Source: Flavobacterium acetivorans
GTDB lineage: Bacteria > Bacteroidota > Bacteroidia > Flavobacteriales > Flavobacteriaceae
Direction of reading: 5' to 3'
NCBI RefSeq assembly: GCF_020911885.1
Contig: NZ_CP087132.1
Span: forward strand, 2,728,001-2,792,000
Length of the DNA: 64,000 nucleotides
Numbering within the stretch: the first letter of the stretch is position 1; each line of letters opens with the position of its first letter. This document shows positions 53,422-63,224 of this stretch, one piece after another. Made by a program: the position numbers and the translations under genes. The notes beneath the pieces were generated by a model that was not told the origin of the DNA, ran no database searches, and saw only the letters and a list, made by a program, of their open reading frames with translations.

Positions 53422-53934
53422 ATGAACGATGCTCATTTACACTTAATTGTCAATCATTTTCCCATCATTGGGACAATTTTTGGATTCGGAATTTTAATTG
53501 TTGGCATGCTATTAAAAAACAATTCGGTCAAAAATACAGCCTATGTTTTATTTATAGTGGCAGCTATTTTTGCGGCTTTAAGCATGGCAACGGGAGAAGG
53601 CGCAGAAGAATTGGTGGAAGACATGCCAAACATTGGAAAAAAAATTATCCATGAACATGAAGAGCTTGCCGAAAAACTAGCTATCGCATTGTATGTATTG
53701 GGGGCAGCCTCTTTATTTGCACTATTTTTGAGTGTTAAAAAGAATTCTAAAGAGAAATTAGTTTCTTATTTTATTTTAGGATTGGCTTTTGTTGCAATTT
53801 TTTTAAGTCAAAAAGTTGGTACTTCCGGAGGAGAAATTCGTCATACTGAAATCAGGGAAAATCCTGTAGTTACTGAGGGTACGAATCAAAATTTAATCCC
53901 AAATACTAATGATAAAGAGGCAGATAAAAAATAG
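53422..53934 (+). CDS. Small membrane protein (DUF2231-like) in the metal-efflux locus
   Basis: A 170-aa inner-membrane protein with four helices: NDAHLHLIVNHFPIIGTIFGF at the start, then AYVLFIVAAIFAALSMATG, LAIALYVLGAASLFALFLS and LVSYFILGLAFVAIFLSQ. It ends in a polar periplasmic or cytoplasmic tail. The paired His in HLHLIVNHFP and the buried GEGAEEL between helices resemble DUF2231-like membrane proteins. It follows the adaptor by 69 bases and may belong to the metal-resistance unit, though its role is unknown. Confidence 0.7.
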   Translation: MNDAHLHLIVNHFPIIGTIFGFGILIVGMLLKNNSVKNTAYVLFIVAAIFAALSMATGEGAEELVEDMPNIGKKIIHEHEELAEKLAIALYVLGAASLFALFLSVKKNSKEKLVSYFILGLAFVAIFLSQKVGTSGGEIRHTEIRENPVVTEGTNQNLIPNTNDKEADKK

Positions 53935-53971
53935 CATTTAACAATTTTATCTCATTAAGTTAAATTAAAAA

Positions 53972-54003
53972 TTGCATTGCAAGTAAAATATCTATTATAT
54001 TTG
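53972..54003 (+). promoter_or_regulatory. Promoter of the histidine operon
   Basis: TTG (53972-53974) and TATATTTG (53996-54003), spaced by 21 bases, match the Bacteroidetes promoter consensus and lie 33 bases before the leader peptide start. Confidence 0.65.
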
Positions 54004-54035
54004 CAAACGAAATAAAGTTTATAAAGCACAACAAA

Positions 54036-54095
54036 ATGTTTTCAATTCAACTACATCATCATCATTTTCATTATTGCTCTCAAGCGATGTGTTAA
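54036..54095 (+). CDS. hisL: Histidine operon leader peptide
   Basis: A 19-codon ORF reading MFSIQLHHHHFHYCSQAMC, with five His codons (residues 7-10 and 12). It lies between the his promoter and a strong terminator hairpin, so it is the classic attenuator leader: ribosome stalling at the His codons when histidyl-tRNA is scarce would prevent formation of the terminator and let RNA polymerase reach hisG. Too short for normal gene prediction. Confidence 0.88.
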   Translation: MFSIQLHHHHFHYCSQAMC

Positions 54096-54122
54096 TGGTA
54101 TGTGTGTAAATCATCATATTCT

Positions 54123-54155
54123 AAAACCCGTTTGAGTACATCAAACGGGTTTTTT
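54123..54155 (+). terminator. Attenuator terminator of the his operon
   Basis: A perfect 13-bp stem (54123-54135 with 54141-54153) with loop GTACA and a T-run, placed 27 bases after the leader peptide stop and 50 bases before hisG. Confidence 0.9.
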
Positions 54156-54205
54156 CATTCTTATCCTTGTACTCAAACAAACTATTCTAACTAAAAATAT
54201 TTAAA

Positions 54206-55063
54206 ATGAGTACATTAAAAATTGCAATTCAAAAATCAGGTCGTTTAAACGAAGACAGTATCCAAATTCTTAAGGATTGCGGTATTTCGATCAACAATGG
54301 AATCGACCAGTTAAAAGCCGAAGCTTCAAATTTCCCCTTGGAAGTTTTATATTTAAGAAACTCCGATATTCCCCAATATTTAATAGATGGCGTTGTAGAT
54401 ATTGCCATAGTGGGCGATAATTTATTGGTCGAAAAAGGAAAAGAAATTCAGGTTGTGCAAAAATTAGGTTTTTCAAAATGCAAAGTTTCTGTCGCTGTCC
54501 CTAAGACCTTCGAATACAACTCGATTCAAGATCTAAACGGATTGCGAATAGCCACTTCTTACCCTAACACGGTAATCGAATATTTCAATTCCTTTGGTGT
54601 CAACGTTGATATTCACCAAATTTCAGGATCGGTAGAAATCGCTCCTAATATTGGCCTTGCAGATGCTATCGTGGATATTGTTTCCAGCGGAAGTACGTTG
54701 TTCAAAAACAATTTAAAGGAAGTGGAAATCATCTTGAAAAGTGAAGCCGTCTTGGCGGTTTCTCCAAAAGTAACACCGGAAGTTCAAAAATTAATTGATA
54801 CTTTAAAATTCAGAATTGAATCGGTTTTGAGAGCACGAAAATCAAAATACATCTTGATGAACGTTCCTAATGATAAAATTGATGCTATTGGAAAAATACT
54901 ACCTGTTTTAAGAAGTTTAACAGTTCTGCCATTGGCGCAAGAAGGCTGGAGTAGTGTGCACTCAGTTATTGATAAAGATACTTTTTGGGACGTGATTGAT
55001 CAATTGAAAGAAGCTGGTGCCGAGGGGATTTTAGTTTGCCCTATCGAAAAAATGGTTCTATAA
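54206..55063 (+). CDS. hisG: ATP phosphoribosyltransferase
   Basis: First enzyme of histidine synthesis; joins ATP and PRPP. The 285-aa long form has the catalytic domains (LKIAIQKSGRLNEDSIQILKDCGI, VDIAIVGDNLLVEKG, and the PRPP loop ADAIVDIVSSGSTLFKNNLKEV) and a C-terminal regulatory ACT-like domain of about 75 residues (SVLRARKSKYILMNVPNDK to GAEGILVCPIEKMVL) for feedback by histidine. The first structural gene after the attenuator. Confidence 0.95.
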   Translation: MSTLKIAIQKSGRLNEDSIQILKDCGISINNGIDQLKAEASNFPLEVLYLRNSDIPQYLIDGVVDIAIVGDNLLVEKGKEIQVVQKLGFSKCKVSVAVPKTFEYNSIQDLNGLRIATSYPNTVIEYFNSFGVNVDIHQISGSVEIAPNIGLADAIVDIVSSGSTLFKNNLKEVEIILKSEAVLAVSPKVTPEVQKLIDTLKFRIESVLRARKSKYILMNVPNDKIDAIGKILPVLRSLTVLPLAQEGWSSVHSVIDKDTFWDVIDQLKEAGAEGILVCPIEKMVL

Positions 55064-55141
55064 ATACGATTACTAAATGTCATAAATTAGCTATTGAATT
55101 TTTTCAATCTTTTAATTTTTGGATCCTTAATTAAATTAAAA

Positions 55142-56434
55142 ATGAATAAAATATACAACCCAAAACCCGAAACCTGGACTGCAATTTTAGAGCGACCAAC
55201 CAAAACAGTAGATGATATAGAATTTACCGTAAAAGAAATATTCAAAGAAATCCAAAAGAAAAGGGATCTTGCTGTTGCCAAATACACTTCCTTATTTGAT
55301 GGCGTTTCTCTTGAAAACTACGAAGTATCACAAGATGAAATAAACGAGGCAGTCAGTTTAATAACTAACGAACTGAAAGAATCGATTCAACTTGCGAAAT
55401 CGAATATTGAAAAATTTCATGCGGCCCAAAAAACGGATCGAGTAATTATCGAAACTACTGAGGGTGTCAATTGTTGGCAGGAAAAAAGAGCAATTCAAAA
55501 AATAGGATTGTACATTCCCGGAGGAACAGCACCTTTATTTTCGACCGTTTTAATGCTTGCCGTTCCAGCTAATATTGCTGGTTGTAATGAAATTGTTCTA
55601 TGTTCTCCGCCAGATAAAAACGGAAAAATTAATCCAGCCATTTTATATGCCGCTAATTTATGTGGAGTAACCAAAATTTTGAAAGTAGGTGGTATCCAAG
55701 CGATTGCAGGAATGACTTTTGGGACAGAAACGATCCCAAAAGTATATAAAATTTTCGGCCCCGGAAACCAGTTTGTAACCGTGGCAAAACAATTGGCGAC
55801 ACAATTTGGTGTGGCTATCGATATGCCGGCTGGACCTTCTGAATTATTAGTCGTTGCCGACGATGCCGCCGTTCCCGCTTTTGTGGCATCGGATTTGTTA
55901 TCACAAGCAGAGCATGGAACGGACAGTCAGGTTATTTTAGTTTCGACTTCTAAAAACTTGATTGATGCCGTAGAAAAAGAAATCCAAATTCAAATGGACG
56001 TTCTGCCAAGAAAAACAATCGCCGAAAAAGCCATTGCCAATTCTAAATTGATATTTGTTGAGAATGATAAAATAGCCTTGGAATTAATCAATGAATACGG
56101 TCCGGAGCACTTTATAATCTGCACTGCGGCGGATGATTTTTATATTGATGGAGTTGAAAACGCAGGATCCGTTTTTATAGGAAATTATACTCCTGAAAGT
56201 GCCGGAGATTATGCTTCGGGAACCAATCACACTTTGCCAACCAATGGATTTGCGAAGAATTATAGCGGTGTCAATTTAGATAGTTTTACCAAATCAATGA
56301 CTTTCCAAAAAATATCCAAAAAAGGAATTCAAAATATTGGCAAAGCCATTGAAATCATGGCAGAAGCCGAAGGTTTACAAGCCCACAAAAATGCAGTTAG
56401 CTTACGATTAAAAGCCATTAAAGATGAAAAATAA
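55142..56434 (+). CDS. hisD: Histidinol dehydrogenase
   Basis: Catalyses the last two oxidation steps from L-histidinol to histidine with NAD and zinc. Conserved segments are IQKIGLYIPGGTAPLFSTVLMLAVPA, GNQFVTVAKQLATQFGVAIDMPAGPSE, DLLSQAEHGTDSQVILVS, YGPEHFIICTA and the catalytic SAGDYASGTNHTLPT. ATG at 55142 (MNKIYNPKPETW) is the natural start; the in-frame ATG at 55094 adds 16 non-conserved residues. The end overlaps hisC by 11 bases. Confidence 0.95.
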   Translation: MNKIYNPKPETWTAILERPTKTVDDIEFTVKEIFKEIQKKRDLAVAKYTSLFDGVSLENYEVSQDEINEAVSLITNELKESIQLAKSNIEKFHAAQKTDRVIIETTEGVNCWQEKRAIQKIGLYIPGGTAPLFSTVLMLAVPANIAGCNEIVLCSPPDKNGKINPAILYAANLCGVTKILKVGGIQAIAGMTFGTETIPKVYKIFGPGNQFVTVAKQLATQFGVAIDMPAGPSELLVVADDAAVPAFVASDLLSQAEHGTDSQVILVSTSKNLIDAVEKEIQIQMDVLPRKTIAEKAIANSKLIFVENDKIALELINEYGPEHFIICTAADDFYIDGVENAGSVFIGNYTPESAGDYASGTNHTLPTNGFAKNYSGVNLDSFTKSMTFQKISKKGIQNIGKAIEIMAEAEGLQAHKNAVSLRLKAIKDEK

Positions 56435-57476
56435 TTTTGACATAAATAATCTAGTTAGAGAAAACGTAAAGCAATTAAAGCCGTATTCGTCTGCCAGAGA
56501 TGAATTTGAGGATTTTGACACCGCCGAGATGATTTTTCTCGATGCTAACGAAAACCCTTTCGAAAACGGTGTAAATCGTTATCCGGATCCGCAGCAAAGT
56601 ACCGTAAAAGGCATTTTGGCCAAACAAAAAAGTCTAAAAACCAATCAGATATTGCTCGGAAACGGAAGCGATGAAGTGTTGGACTTGCTTTTTAGAGCAT
56701 TTTGCGAACCCAAAGATGACAACGTTATCACTTTGCCACCCACTTACGGAATGTACGGAGTTTTAGCCAATATCAATGCCGTAGAAAATAAAGAGATTTT
56801 ACTCTCTAAAGATTTTCAACCTGAAATTGACGCTATTTTAGCAGCCGTGAATCAAAACACTAAAATTATCTTTTTATGTTCGCCAAATAATCCAACAGGA
56901 AACTCTTTTTCTGATGAAAGTATTGTTACTTTATTACAAAATTTCAACGGCTTAGTTGTTATTGACGAAGCCTATATTGATTTTTCGAAAAAGCAAAGTT
57001 GGATTAACGAATTGGATGAATATCCTAATTTGGTCATTACGCAAACACTTTCAAAAGCCTATGGTTTGGCAGGAATTAGATTGGGGATTTGTTATGCTTC
57101 CAGCCAAGTAATTTCAGTTTTAAACAAAATCAAACCGCCTTATAACGTCAATGAATTAACGCAAAAAAGAGCTATAGAACGTTTGAATCAAAAAGATAAA
57201 ATTGAATTTGAAATCAATTCAATTATAGATCAAAGAGAAAGTTTACTTAAAGTATTAGATCAAGTAAAATTTGTAAGCAAAATTTATCCTACAGAAGCTA
57301 ATTTTGTATTAATAAAAGTAGATGACGCTAATAAAAGATACAATGAATTAATTGCCAAAGGAATTGTAATCAGGAACAGAACAACGCAGCCCTTGTGTGA
57401 AAACACGTTGCGTTTGACGATTGGAACAGCTCAAGAAAATAAAAAATTAATGGATGCATTATTAGCCATTAGCTAA
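56424..57476 (+). CDS. hisC: Histidinol-phosphate aminotransferase
   Basis: A PLP-dependent transaminase converting imidazole-acetol phosphate to histidinol phosphate. Motifs are [61 protein letters not shown] and the PLP-Lys in [14 protein letters not shown] (about residue 213). The 350-aa length is usual. The start overlaps hisD and its stop overlaps by one base an in-frame ATG of hisB (TAATG). Confidence 0.95.
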   Translation: MKNNFDINNLVRENVKQLKPYSSARDEFEDFDTAEMIFLDANENPFENGVNRYPDPQQSTVKGILAKQKSLKTNQILLGNGSDEVLDLLFRAFCEPKDDNVITLPPTYGMYGVLANINAVENKEILLSKDFQPEIDAILAAVNQNTKIIFLCSPNNPTGNSFSDESIVTLLQNFNGLVVIDEAYIDFSKKQSWINELDEYPNLVITQTLSKAYGLAGIRLGICYASSQVISVLNKIKPPYNVNELTQKRAIERLNQKDKIEFEINSIIDQRESLLKVLDQVKFVSKIYPTEANFVLIKVDDANKRYNELIAKGIVIRNRTTQPLCENTLRLTIGTAQENKKLMDALLAIS

Positions 57477-57496
57477 TGGTCAAAAGAAATAAAAAA

Positions 57497-58633
57497 ATGA
57501 AAAAAGTACTTTTTATCGATCGTGACGGAACGATTGTTTTAGAACCGGAAGGATATCAATTAGATAGTCTAGAAAAATTAGAATTTTACCCAAAATCATT
57601 CCAATATCTAGCTAAAATTGCAAAAGAATTAGATTATGAATTGGTTATGGTAACCAATCAAGATGGACTAGGAACCCCTAGTTTTCCTGAAGATACTTTT
57701 TGGCCAACTCAAAATTTTATTCTGAGAGCTTTTGAAAATGAAGGCGTCCTTTTTGATGATATTTTTGTAGATCGTTCTTTTCCCGAAGACAATGCGCCAA
57801 CCCGCAAACCAAGAACAGGAATGTTGACTAAATATATCGATAATCCGGCCTATGACCTGGAAAACTCTTTTGTTTTGGGTGATCGATTGACCGATGTAGA
57901 ATTGGCTAAAAATTTAGGAGCTAAAGCTATTTTCCTGAATACAACTGATGGCCCCGGAAGTACTGAAATTGCTTCTAAAAAAGAAGAATTAGATTCGGTT
58001 ATTAGTTTACAAAGCACCGATTGGAAAGTGATTTATGAGTTTCTTAAATTGGAAGCACGTTCTGCTTCGATAGAAAGAAAGACAAATGAAACTGATATTT
58101 ATATCAATTTGAATCTGGACGGAACCGGAAAAAGCAAGATAGAAACTGGAATTGTTTTTTTTGACCACATGCTCGACCAAATTGCCCGCCACGGACAAAT
58201 GGATTTGGAAATCCTTGTAAAAGGTGATTTGGAGGTCGATGAACACCACACGATCGAAGATACTGCCATTGCGCTTGGAGAAGTTTTTGCTAAGGCGTTA
58301 GGAAATAAATTAGGGATTGAACGTTATGGTTTTTGTTTGCCAATGGACGATTGTTTGGCTCAGGTTGCCATCGATTTTGGAGGTAGAAACTGGCTAGTTT
58401 GGGAAACCGAATTCAAACGCGAAATGGTGGGCAAAATGCCTACGGAAATGTTCTTGCATTTCTTTAAATCCTTCTCTGACGGGGCTAAAGCCAATATCAA
58501 CATAAAGGCCGAAGGACAAAACGAACACCATAAGATCGAAGCCATTTTTAAGGCTTTCGCCAAAGCGATAAAAGTGGCGGTGAAACGCGATACCGAGAAA
58601 ATGATTCTACCAAGCACAAAAGGAATGCTATAA
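57497..58633 (+). CDS. hisB: Bifunctional histidinol-phosphatase / imidazoleglycerol-phosphate dehydratase
   Basis: A two-domain enzyme. The N-terminal ~165 residues are a HAD phosphatase ([60 protein letters not shown]). The C-terminal part is the metal-dependent dehydratase with [40 protein letters not shown] and [20 protein letters not shown], which hold the metal-binding His clusters. The ATG at 57497 fits the family; an ATG at 57476, overlapping the hisC stop, would add seven residues and is also possible. Confidence 0.94.
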   Translation: MKKVLFIDRDGTIVLEPEGYQLDSLEKLEFYPKSFQYLAKIAKELDYELVMVTNQDGLGTPSFPEDTFWPTQNFILRAFENEGVLFDDIFVDRSFPEDNAPTRKPRTGMLTKYIDNPAYDLENSFVLGDRLTDVELAKNLGAKAIFLNTTDGPGSTEIASKKEELDSVISLQSTDWKVIYEFLKLEARSASIERKTNETDIYINLNLDGTGKSKIETGIVFFDHMLDQIARHGQMDLEILVKGDLEVDEHHTIEDTAIALGEVFAKALGNKLGIERYGFCLPMDDCLAQVAIDFGGRNWLVWETEFKREMVGKMPTEMFLHFFKSFSDGAKANINIKAEGQNEHHKIEAIFKAFAKAIKVAVKRDTEKMILPSTKGML

Positions 58634-58640
58634 AAAAGTT

Positions 58641-58698
58641 GTTTCGAGTTTAAAGTTTCAGCTTATCACAAAATAACTTGAAACTTTAAACTTGAAAC
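58641..58698. repeat. 20-bp intergenic hairpin between hisB and hisH
   Basis: The arms 58641-58660 and 58679-58698 are complementary at 19 of 20 positions, with an 18-base loop. A further short copy TTGAAAC follows at 58699-58705. It sits inside the operon with no T-run, so it is not a terminator. Confidence 0.7.
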
Positions 58699-58714
58699 TT
58701 GAAACAATTAATAA

Positions 58715-59296
58715 ATGAAAATAGTAATTATAAATTACGGAGCGGGAAATATTCAGAGCATCCTATTTGCTATCGAAAGACTGGGATTTACAGCTGTTTT
58801 AAGTAACAATCCTACCGAAATTAAAACTGCCGATAAAGTAATCTTTCCCGGAGTAGGCGAAGCGAGTTCTGCAATGAAAATGCTTTTAGAAAGCGGTTTG
58901 GATGATTTGATTTCTACACTTAAGCAACCCGTCTTGGGAATTTGCCTAGGAATGCAATTGATGTGCAATAAATCTGAAGAAGGAAATACCAAAGGTTTAG
59001 GGATTTTTGATGTGGATGTAATTAAATTCTCTTCAAAAGTAAAAGTACCGCAAATGGGTTGGAACCAAATTTACAATCTCAAATCTCCTTTATTCGAAGG
59101 AATTAAAGAAAAGGAATACATGTATTTAGTGCACAGTTATTATGCGCCAAACTGCGCCGAAGCCATCGCAACTACTGATTACGAGGTAGAATATGCTTCG
59201 GCTTTACATAAAAATAATTTCTATGGAACCCAATTTCACCCAGAAAAAAGTGGCGATGCTGGAGAGCAAATCTTAGGAAATTTTCTAAAACTTTAA
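58715..59296 (+). CDS. hisH: Imidazole glycerol phosphate synthase glutaminase subunit HisH
   Basis: The glutaminase that provides ammonia to HisF. It is a class I glutamine amidotransferase: start [24 protein letters not shown], nucleophile Cys in [19 protein letters not shown] (about residue 77) and catalytic His/Glu in [17 protein letters not shown]. The 193-aa length is normal. It lies 13 bases before hisA. Confidence 0.95.
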   Translation: MKIVIINYGAGNIQSILFAIERLGFTAVLSNNPTEIKTADKVIFPGVGEASSAMKMLLESGLDDLISTLKQPVLGICLGMQLMCNKSEEGNTKGLGIFDVDVIKFSSKVKVPQMGWNQIYNLKSPLFEGIKEKEYMYLVHSYYAPNCAEAIATTDYEVEYASALHKNNFYGTQFHPEKSGDAGEQILGNFLKL

Positions 59297-59309
59297 ACTT
59301 AAAAAATCA

Positions 59310-60035
59310 ATGAGAATAATACCCGCAATAGATATCATCGAAGGGAAATGTGTACGCTTATCAAAAGGCGATTACAATACTAAGATTATTTACAATGAGA
59401 ACCCGCTAGAAGTGGCCAAGGAATTTGAGGCGCATGGAATCGAATACTTACATTTGGTGGATTTAGACGGAGCCAAATCAAACCAAATTGTCAATTATAA
59501 AATACTGGAACAAATTGCTACGAAAACAAACTTGAAAATTGATTTTGGAGGCGGATTGAAATCGGATTCCGATTTAAAAATTGCTTTTGAAAGCGGTGCC
59601 AATCAAATTACCGGTGGAAGTATTGCAGTTAAAAACAGGACAATATTCGAAAAATGGATCGCCGAATATGGTGCAGATAAAATCATACTTGGAGCAGACG
59701 CCAACAACGAAAAAGTAGCCGTTTCGGGCTGGCTTGAAGATTCAAACGAAGATTTGATTCCGTTTATTCAAGATTATCAAAATAAAGGAATTCAATACGT
59801 TATTTGTACCGATATTGCCAAAGACGGTATGTTAGAAGGACCGAGTTTTGATTTGTATGCCAAAATACTGGAGCAAGCAGTAGGCATAAAATTAATCGCC
59901 TCGGGTGGAATTTCAACTTTTGATGAATTGCCCAAACTGGCTGAACTGGGTTGCGAAGGAACCATCATCGGAAAAGCGATTTATGAAGGACGAATTTCTA
60001 TGAAACAATTGGAAGAGTACATAATTAGAAAATGA
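59310..60035 (+). CDS. hisA: ProFAR isomerase
   Basis: Isomerises ProFAR to PRFAR on the phosphoribosyl chain. A TIM barrel with the catalytic Asp in [22 protein letters not shown] (D8), [13 protein letters not shown] (first phosphate site), the second Asp in [17 protein letters not shown] and the second phosphate site [14 protein letters not shown]. The 241-aa length is normal, and hisF follows as the usual homologue. Confidence 0.95.
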   Translation: MRIIPAIDIIEGKCVRLSKGDYNTKIIYNENPLEVAKEFEAHGIEYLHLVDLDGAKSNQIVNYKILEQIATKTNLKIDFGGGLKSDSDLKIAFESGANQITGGSIAVKNRTIFEKWIAEYGADKIILGADANNEKVAVSGWLEDSNEDLIPFIQDYQNKGIQYVICTDIAKDGMLEGPSFDLYAKILEQAVGIKLIASGGISTFDELPKLAELGCEGTIIGKAIYEGRISMKQLEEYIIRK

Positions 60036-60038
60036 GAT

Positions 60039-60092
60039 AATTAGAAAATTGGATAATTTGTTCACATTATCTGATTGACTAATTTTCTAATT
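60039..60092. repeat. Nested inverted repeat between hisA and hisF
   Basis: AATTAGAAAATT (60039-60050) pairs perfectly with AATTTTCTAATT (60081-60092), and inside it GATAAT (60052-60057) pairs with ATTATC (60066-60071). It fills most of the spacer before hisF and lacks a T-run. Confidence 0.65.
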
Positions 60093-60107
60093 AATACATT
60101 AAAAAAC

Positions 60108-60863
60108 ATGCTTACAAAAAGAATAATACCCTGTCTGGATATAAAAAATGGACGAACTGTAAAAGGGGTTAATTTTGTCGATTTACGCGACGCTGGAGAT
60201 CCGGTGGAACTAGCTAAAATCTACTCGGACGAAGGAGCCGATGAGTTGGTTTTTTTAGATATTTCTGCAACCGAAGAAAGAAGAAAAACCTTGGTCGATT
60301 TGGTTCGTAAAGTAGCTTCTACGATCAATATTCCGTTTACTGTGGGTGGTGGAATTGCATCAGTATCAGATGTTGAGATTTTATTGCAAAATGGTGCTGA
60401 CAAAGTTTCTATCAATTCATCGGCAGTCAAAAATCCGCAGTTGATTAATGATTTGGCACAAAAATTCGGTAGTCAATGCGTGGTGGTTGCGATTGACGCC
60501 AAACAAATCGATGAACAATGGATCGTTCATTTGGTAGGAGGCAAGGTTCCAACTGAATTGAACTTGTTTGACTGGGCAAAGGAAGTAGAGCAACGTGGCG
60601 CAGGAGAAATTCTTTTCACCTCGATGGATAACGACGGAACCAAGAACGGTTTTGCCAATGAAGCTTTGGCAAAACTATCCCAATTGGTCAATATTCCTAT
60701 AATTGCTTCAGGAGGAGCCGGAACTGTTCAGCATTTTGTAGATTGCTTTAAAGCAGGAAAAGCAGATGCAGCTTTGGCGGCAAGTGTATTTCATTTTAAA
60801 GAAATTGAAATAAAAACCTTAAAAGAACAGCTTAAAAATAACAATGTTGAAGTTCGGATATAG
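60108..60863 (+). CDS. hisF: Imidazole glycerol phosphate synthase cyclase subunit HisF
   Basis: Uses ammonia from HisH to form imidazole glycerol phosphate and AICAR. The TIM barrel shows [23 protein letters not shown] (catalytic Asp near residue 11), [54 protein letters not shown] (second catalytic Asp) and [17 protein letters not shown]. The ATG at 60108 is the family start; the in-frame ATG at 60075 would add 11 residues from the spacer. About 251 aa. Confidence 0.95.
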   Translation: MLTKRIIPCLDIKNGRTVKGVNFVDLRDAGDPVELAKIYSDEGADELVFLDISATEERRKTLVDLVRKVASTINIPFTVGGGIASVSDVEILLQNGADKVSINSSAVKNPQLINDLAQKFGSQCVVVAIDAKQIDEQWIVHLVGGKVPTELNLFDWAKEVEQRGAGEILFTSMDNDGTKNGFANEALAKLSQLVNIPIIASGGAGTVQHFVDCFKAGKADAALAASVFHFKEIEIKTLKEQLKNNNVEVRI

Positions 60864-60922
60864 AGTTAAGATTAAAGAAAATAGATTCTACTCTTCAATC
60901 TTTTAATCATTAAATAAAAATT

Positions 60923-61522
60923 ATGAAATTAGATTTTTCAAAAAATACAGATGGTTTGATACCAGCCATTATTCAAGACAGCGAAACTAAAAATGTCCTG
61001 ATGCTGGGTTACATGAATTCAGAAGCTTACGATAAAACGATCGAAACCAGAAAAGTGACTTTCTACAGCAGATCAAAACAAAGACTTTGGACCAAAGGGG
61101 AGGAAAGCGGCAACTTTTTGCATCTAATAGATGTTAAAAATGATTGCGACAATGATACTTTATTAATCCAAGTGAAGCCGGAAGGTCCCACTTGTCATAA
61201 AGGAACGGATAGCTGTTGGGGATTAGAAAATAAAACGGATTACGGATTTATTTCAGATTTAGAAAACACAATTAAAATAAGAAGAGAAAACGCCGATTCT
61301 GAAAAAAGTTATGTGGCTTCCTTGTTTAAATTAGGAATCAACAAAATTGCTCAAAAAGTAGGAGAGGAAGCCATCGAAGTGGTCATCGAAGCCAAAGACG
61401 AAAATGATGATTTGTTTTTGAGCGAAAGCGCCGATTTACTTTTTCATTACCTCATTTTATTGCAAGCCAAAGGATTTCAATTAAATGACGTTGTGAATGT
61501 ATTGAAAAGCCGAAAAAAATAG
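60923..61522 (+). CDS. hisIE: Bifunctional phosphoribosyl-AMP cyclohydrolase / phosphoribosyl-ATP pyrophosphatase
   Basis: Steps two and three of the pathway in one protein. The N-terminal HisI part has LMLGYMNSEAYDKTIETRKVTFYSRSKQRLWTKGEESGN and the zinc Cys/Asp residues in DVKNDCDNDTLLIQV and GPTCHKGTDSCW. The C-terminal HisE part (about residue 110 on) has KIAQKVGEEAIEVVIEAKDEN and SESADLLFHYLILLQAKG. The last gene of the operon, followed by a terminator. Confidence 0.95.
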   Translation: MKLDFSKNTDGLIPAIIQDSETKNVLMLGYMNSEAYDKTIETRKVTFYSRSKQRLWTKGEESGNFLHLIDVKNDCDNDTLLIQVKPEGPTCHKGTDSCWGLENKTDYGFISDLENTIKIRRENADSEKSYVASLFKLGINKIAQKVGEEAIEVVIEAKDENDDLFLSESADLLFHYLILLQAKGFQLNDVVNVLKSRKK

Positions 61523-61548
61523 CCATTTCAATTTTCCTGAATTAAATT

Positions 61549-61590
61549 AAAACCCAATAGTATCATTATTAACTATTGGGTTTTCTTTTT
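61549..61590 (+). terminator. Terminator of the his operon
   Basis: AAAACCCAATAGT (61549-61561) pairs with ACTATTGGGTTTT (61572-61584), loop of 10 bases, followed by a T-rich tract. Confidence 0.88.
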
Positions 61591-61713
61591 TTTGAAACTG
61601 CAATCGACTATATTTACTCTCTATTTTAAAATGACTTCAATTCCGCTCGAAAGCTGCATAAATCGTGATGAATCTAAACAAAAGATCCCTTAGCCTTGAA
61701 TAAAAGATATATT

Positions 61714-63144
61714 ATGAAAACGAAACAAATAGCCCATTTAGAAAATTATTCAGGAACTATTTTAATACCGGTTTTTGAGACGAATTCGAAAAGTATCATT
61801 CCTATAAAATTTGAAGATGTAGAAATCTCTTCCAAAGTTTTTTTTGGAAAAAAAGATACGCACTATCTTGCCGAGTATAAAGGGAATACTTATATATTCA
61901 TTGGTTTAGGAAAAGCGATTGATTACAAATCCATCAAGACCATTTTCAGGAGAATCGCCGCAAAAGAGATAGAAAGCTTTGGAAAAAACGTAGCGTTATT
62001 CATTCCGAAACAATTTAGTACTGAATTAGTAGAGGCTACAATTTCAGGATTGCTTCTGGGAACCTATGATTTAGGTCATTATAAAATTAAAGAAACGCAT
62101 CCTTTTCTGAACGATCATTTTGAATTAGAAATTTTATCGAATAATGATTATTCGGCAACTATAAATAGAGCGATAAAAATTGCCCGAGCCCAACTAGAAA
62201 CCTTGAGCCTTGTTGATTTGCCACCAAATAAGGTTACACCTAAATATTTAGCAAATTGGGCAGTTGACAAAGGAGCAAAATATGGCTTTGAAGTTGAAGT
62301 CTTAGGACTGGAAGCCTGTCAAATTCAGGGTTTAGGTGCATTTTTGGCCGTTGGTAAAGCAAGCCAGAATGAACCTCAGTTCATAATTATGAAATACACA
62401 CCTAAAGAAAGTATACCTAATTTAAAGCATGTTGGATTCGTAGGAAAAGGAATCACCTTTGATACGGGTGGTTTAAACATCAAAACAGCAGGAATGCTGG
62501 AAATGAAATGCGATATGGCTGGCGGAGCAGCCGTTTTTGGCGCTATGCAACTCATTGCCGACTTACAATTAGCAGTTAAAATAACCGCTATTGTTCCTTG
62601 TGCCGAAAATTCGGTAGATAGTAGGTCGCTTTTGCCCAGTGATGTAATCCATAGTTATAGCGGAAATTCAATCGAAATCATTGATACAGATGCTGAAGGA
62701 CGACTCATTCTAGCCGATGGATTATCGTATTTAATTAAGAACTTTCAACCCGAATATATTATAGATATCGCCACATTAACGGGAAGCAGTATGGGTACAT
62801 TTGGTCACGAATGCGCCGCTTTATTTACCAATAATGAAACTATTTCAAAAAAAATACAAGAAACGGGAGATGCAATTGGTGAACGATTGTGGCCATTACC
62901 ACTTTGGGAGGCCTATAAACAAGATATCGAAAGCGATATTGCCGATGTCAAAAATTATAGTGGAAAACCGCTTGCTGGAGCTATCACCGCCGCTAAATTT
63001 CTGGAATATTTTACTCAGGAACATCCAGCTTGGGCACATTTAGACATTGCTGGTGTCGCATTTGGGGATGATGAATTTGCTAAAAGCAAACATGCGACTG
63101 CTTATGGGGTACACTTGTTAACCCAATTCATTGAACAGTTGTAA
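61714..63144 (+). CDS. Leucyl aminopeptidase (peptidase family M17)
   Basis: A cytoplasmic two-metal aminopeptidase. The C-terminal catalytic domain shows DLPPNKVTPKYLANWA, GFVGKGITFDTGGLNIKTAGMLEMKCDMAGGAAVFGAM (metal and catalytic Lys), IVPCAENSVDSRSLLPSDVI and the metal-binding DTDAEGRLILADGLSY. The ATG at 61714 (MKTKQIAHLENYSG) is preferred to a TTG at 61696. About 476 aa. It does not share a function with the preceding his operon, which ends at a terminator. PepA is the usual name of such proteins. Confidence 0.9.
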   Translation: MKTKQIAHLENYSGTILIPVFETNSKSIIPIKFEDVEISSKVFFGKKDTHYLAEYKGNTYIFIGLGKAIDYKSIKTIFRRIAAKEIESFGKNVALFIPKQFSTELVEATISGLLLGTYDLGHYKIKETHPFLNDHFELEILSNNDYSATINRAIKIARAQLETLSLVDLPPNKVTPKYLANWAVDKGAKYGFEVEVLGLEACQIQGLGAFLAVGKASQNEPQFIIMKYTPKESIPNLKHVGFVGKGITFDTGGLNIKTAGMLEMKCDMAGGAAVFGAMQLIADLQLAVKITAIVPCAENSVDSRSLLPSDVIHSYSGNSIEIIDTDAEGRLILADGLSYLIKNFQPEYIIDIATLTGSSMGTFGHECAALFTNNETISKKIQETGDAIGERLWPLPLWEAYKQDIESDIADVKNYSGKPLAGAITAAKFLEYFTQEHPAWAHLDIAGVAFGDDEFAKSKHATAYGVHLLTQFIEQL

Positions 63145-63224
63145 ACACTAATGTTATTATTACTGCTATTTCAAGAAAAATTAAAATACATATATTTACC
63201 CTCTTATTTAAAAGTTTCAGATCT

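Noticed and set aside
54036..54095. His-rich short ORF as a metal-binding peptide of the preceding metal-efflux locus
   Set aside because: Its own promoter, the attenuator terminator and its position directly before hisG fit a his leader peptide much better.
61622..61696. 20-codon ORF starting near 61631 before the aminopeptidase gene
   Set aside because: No supporting start signal, no leader-type codon run and no hairpin after it; most likely chance.
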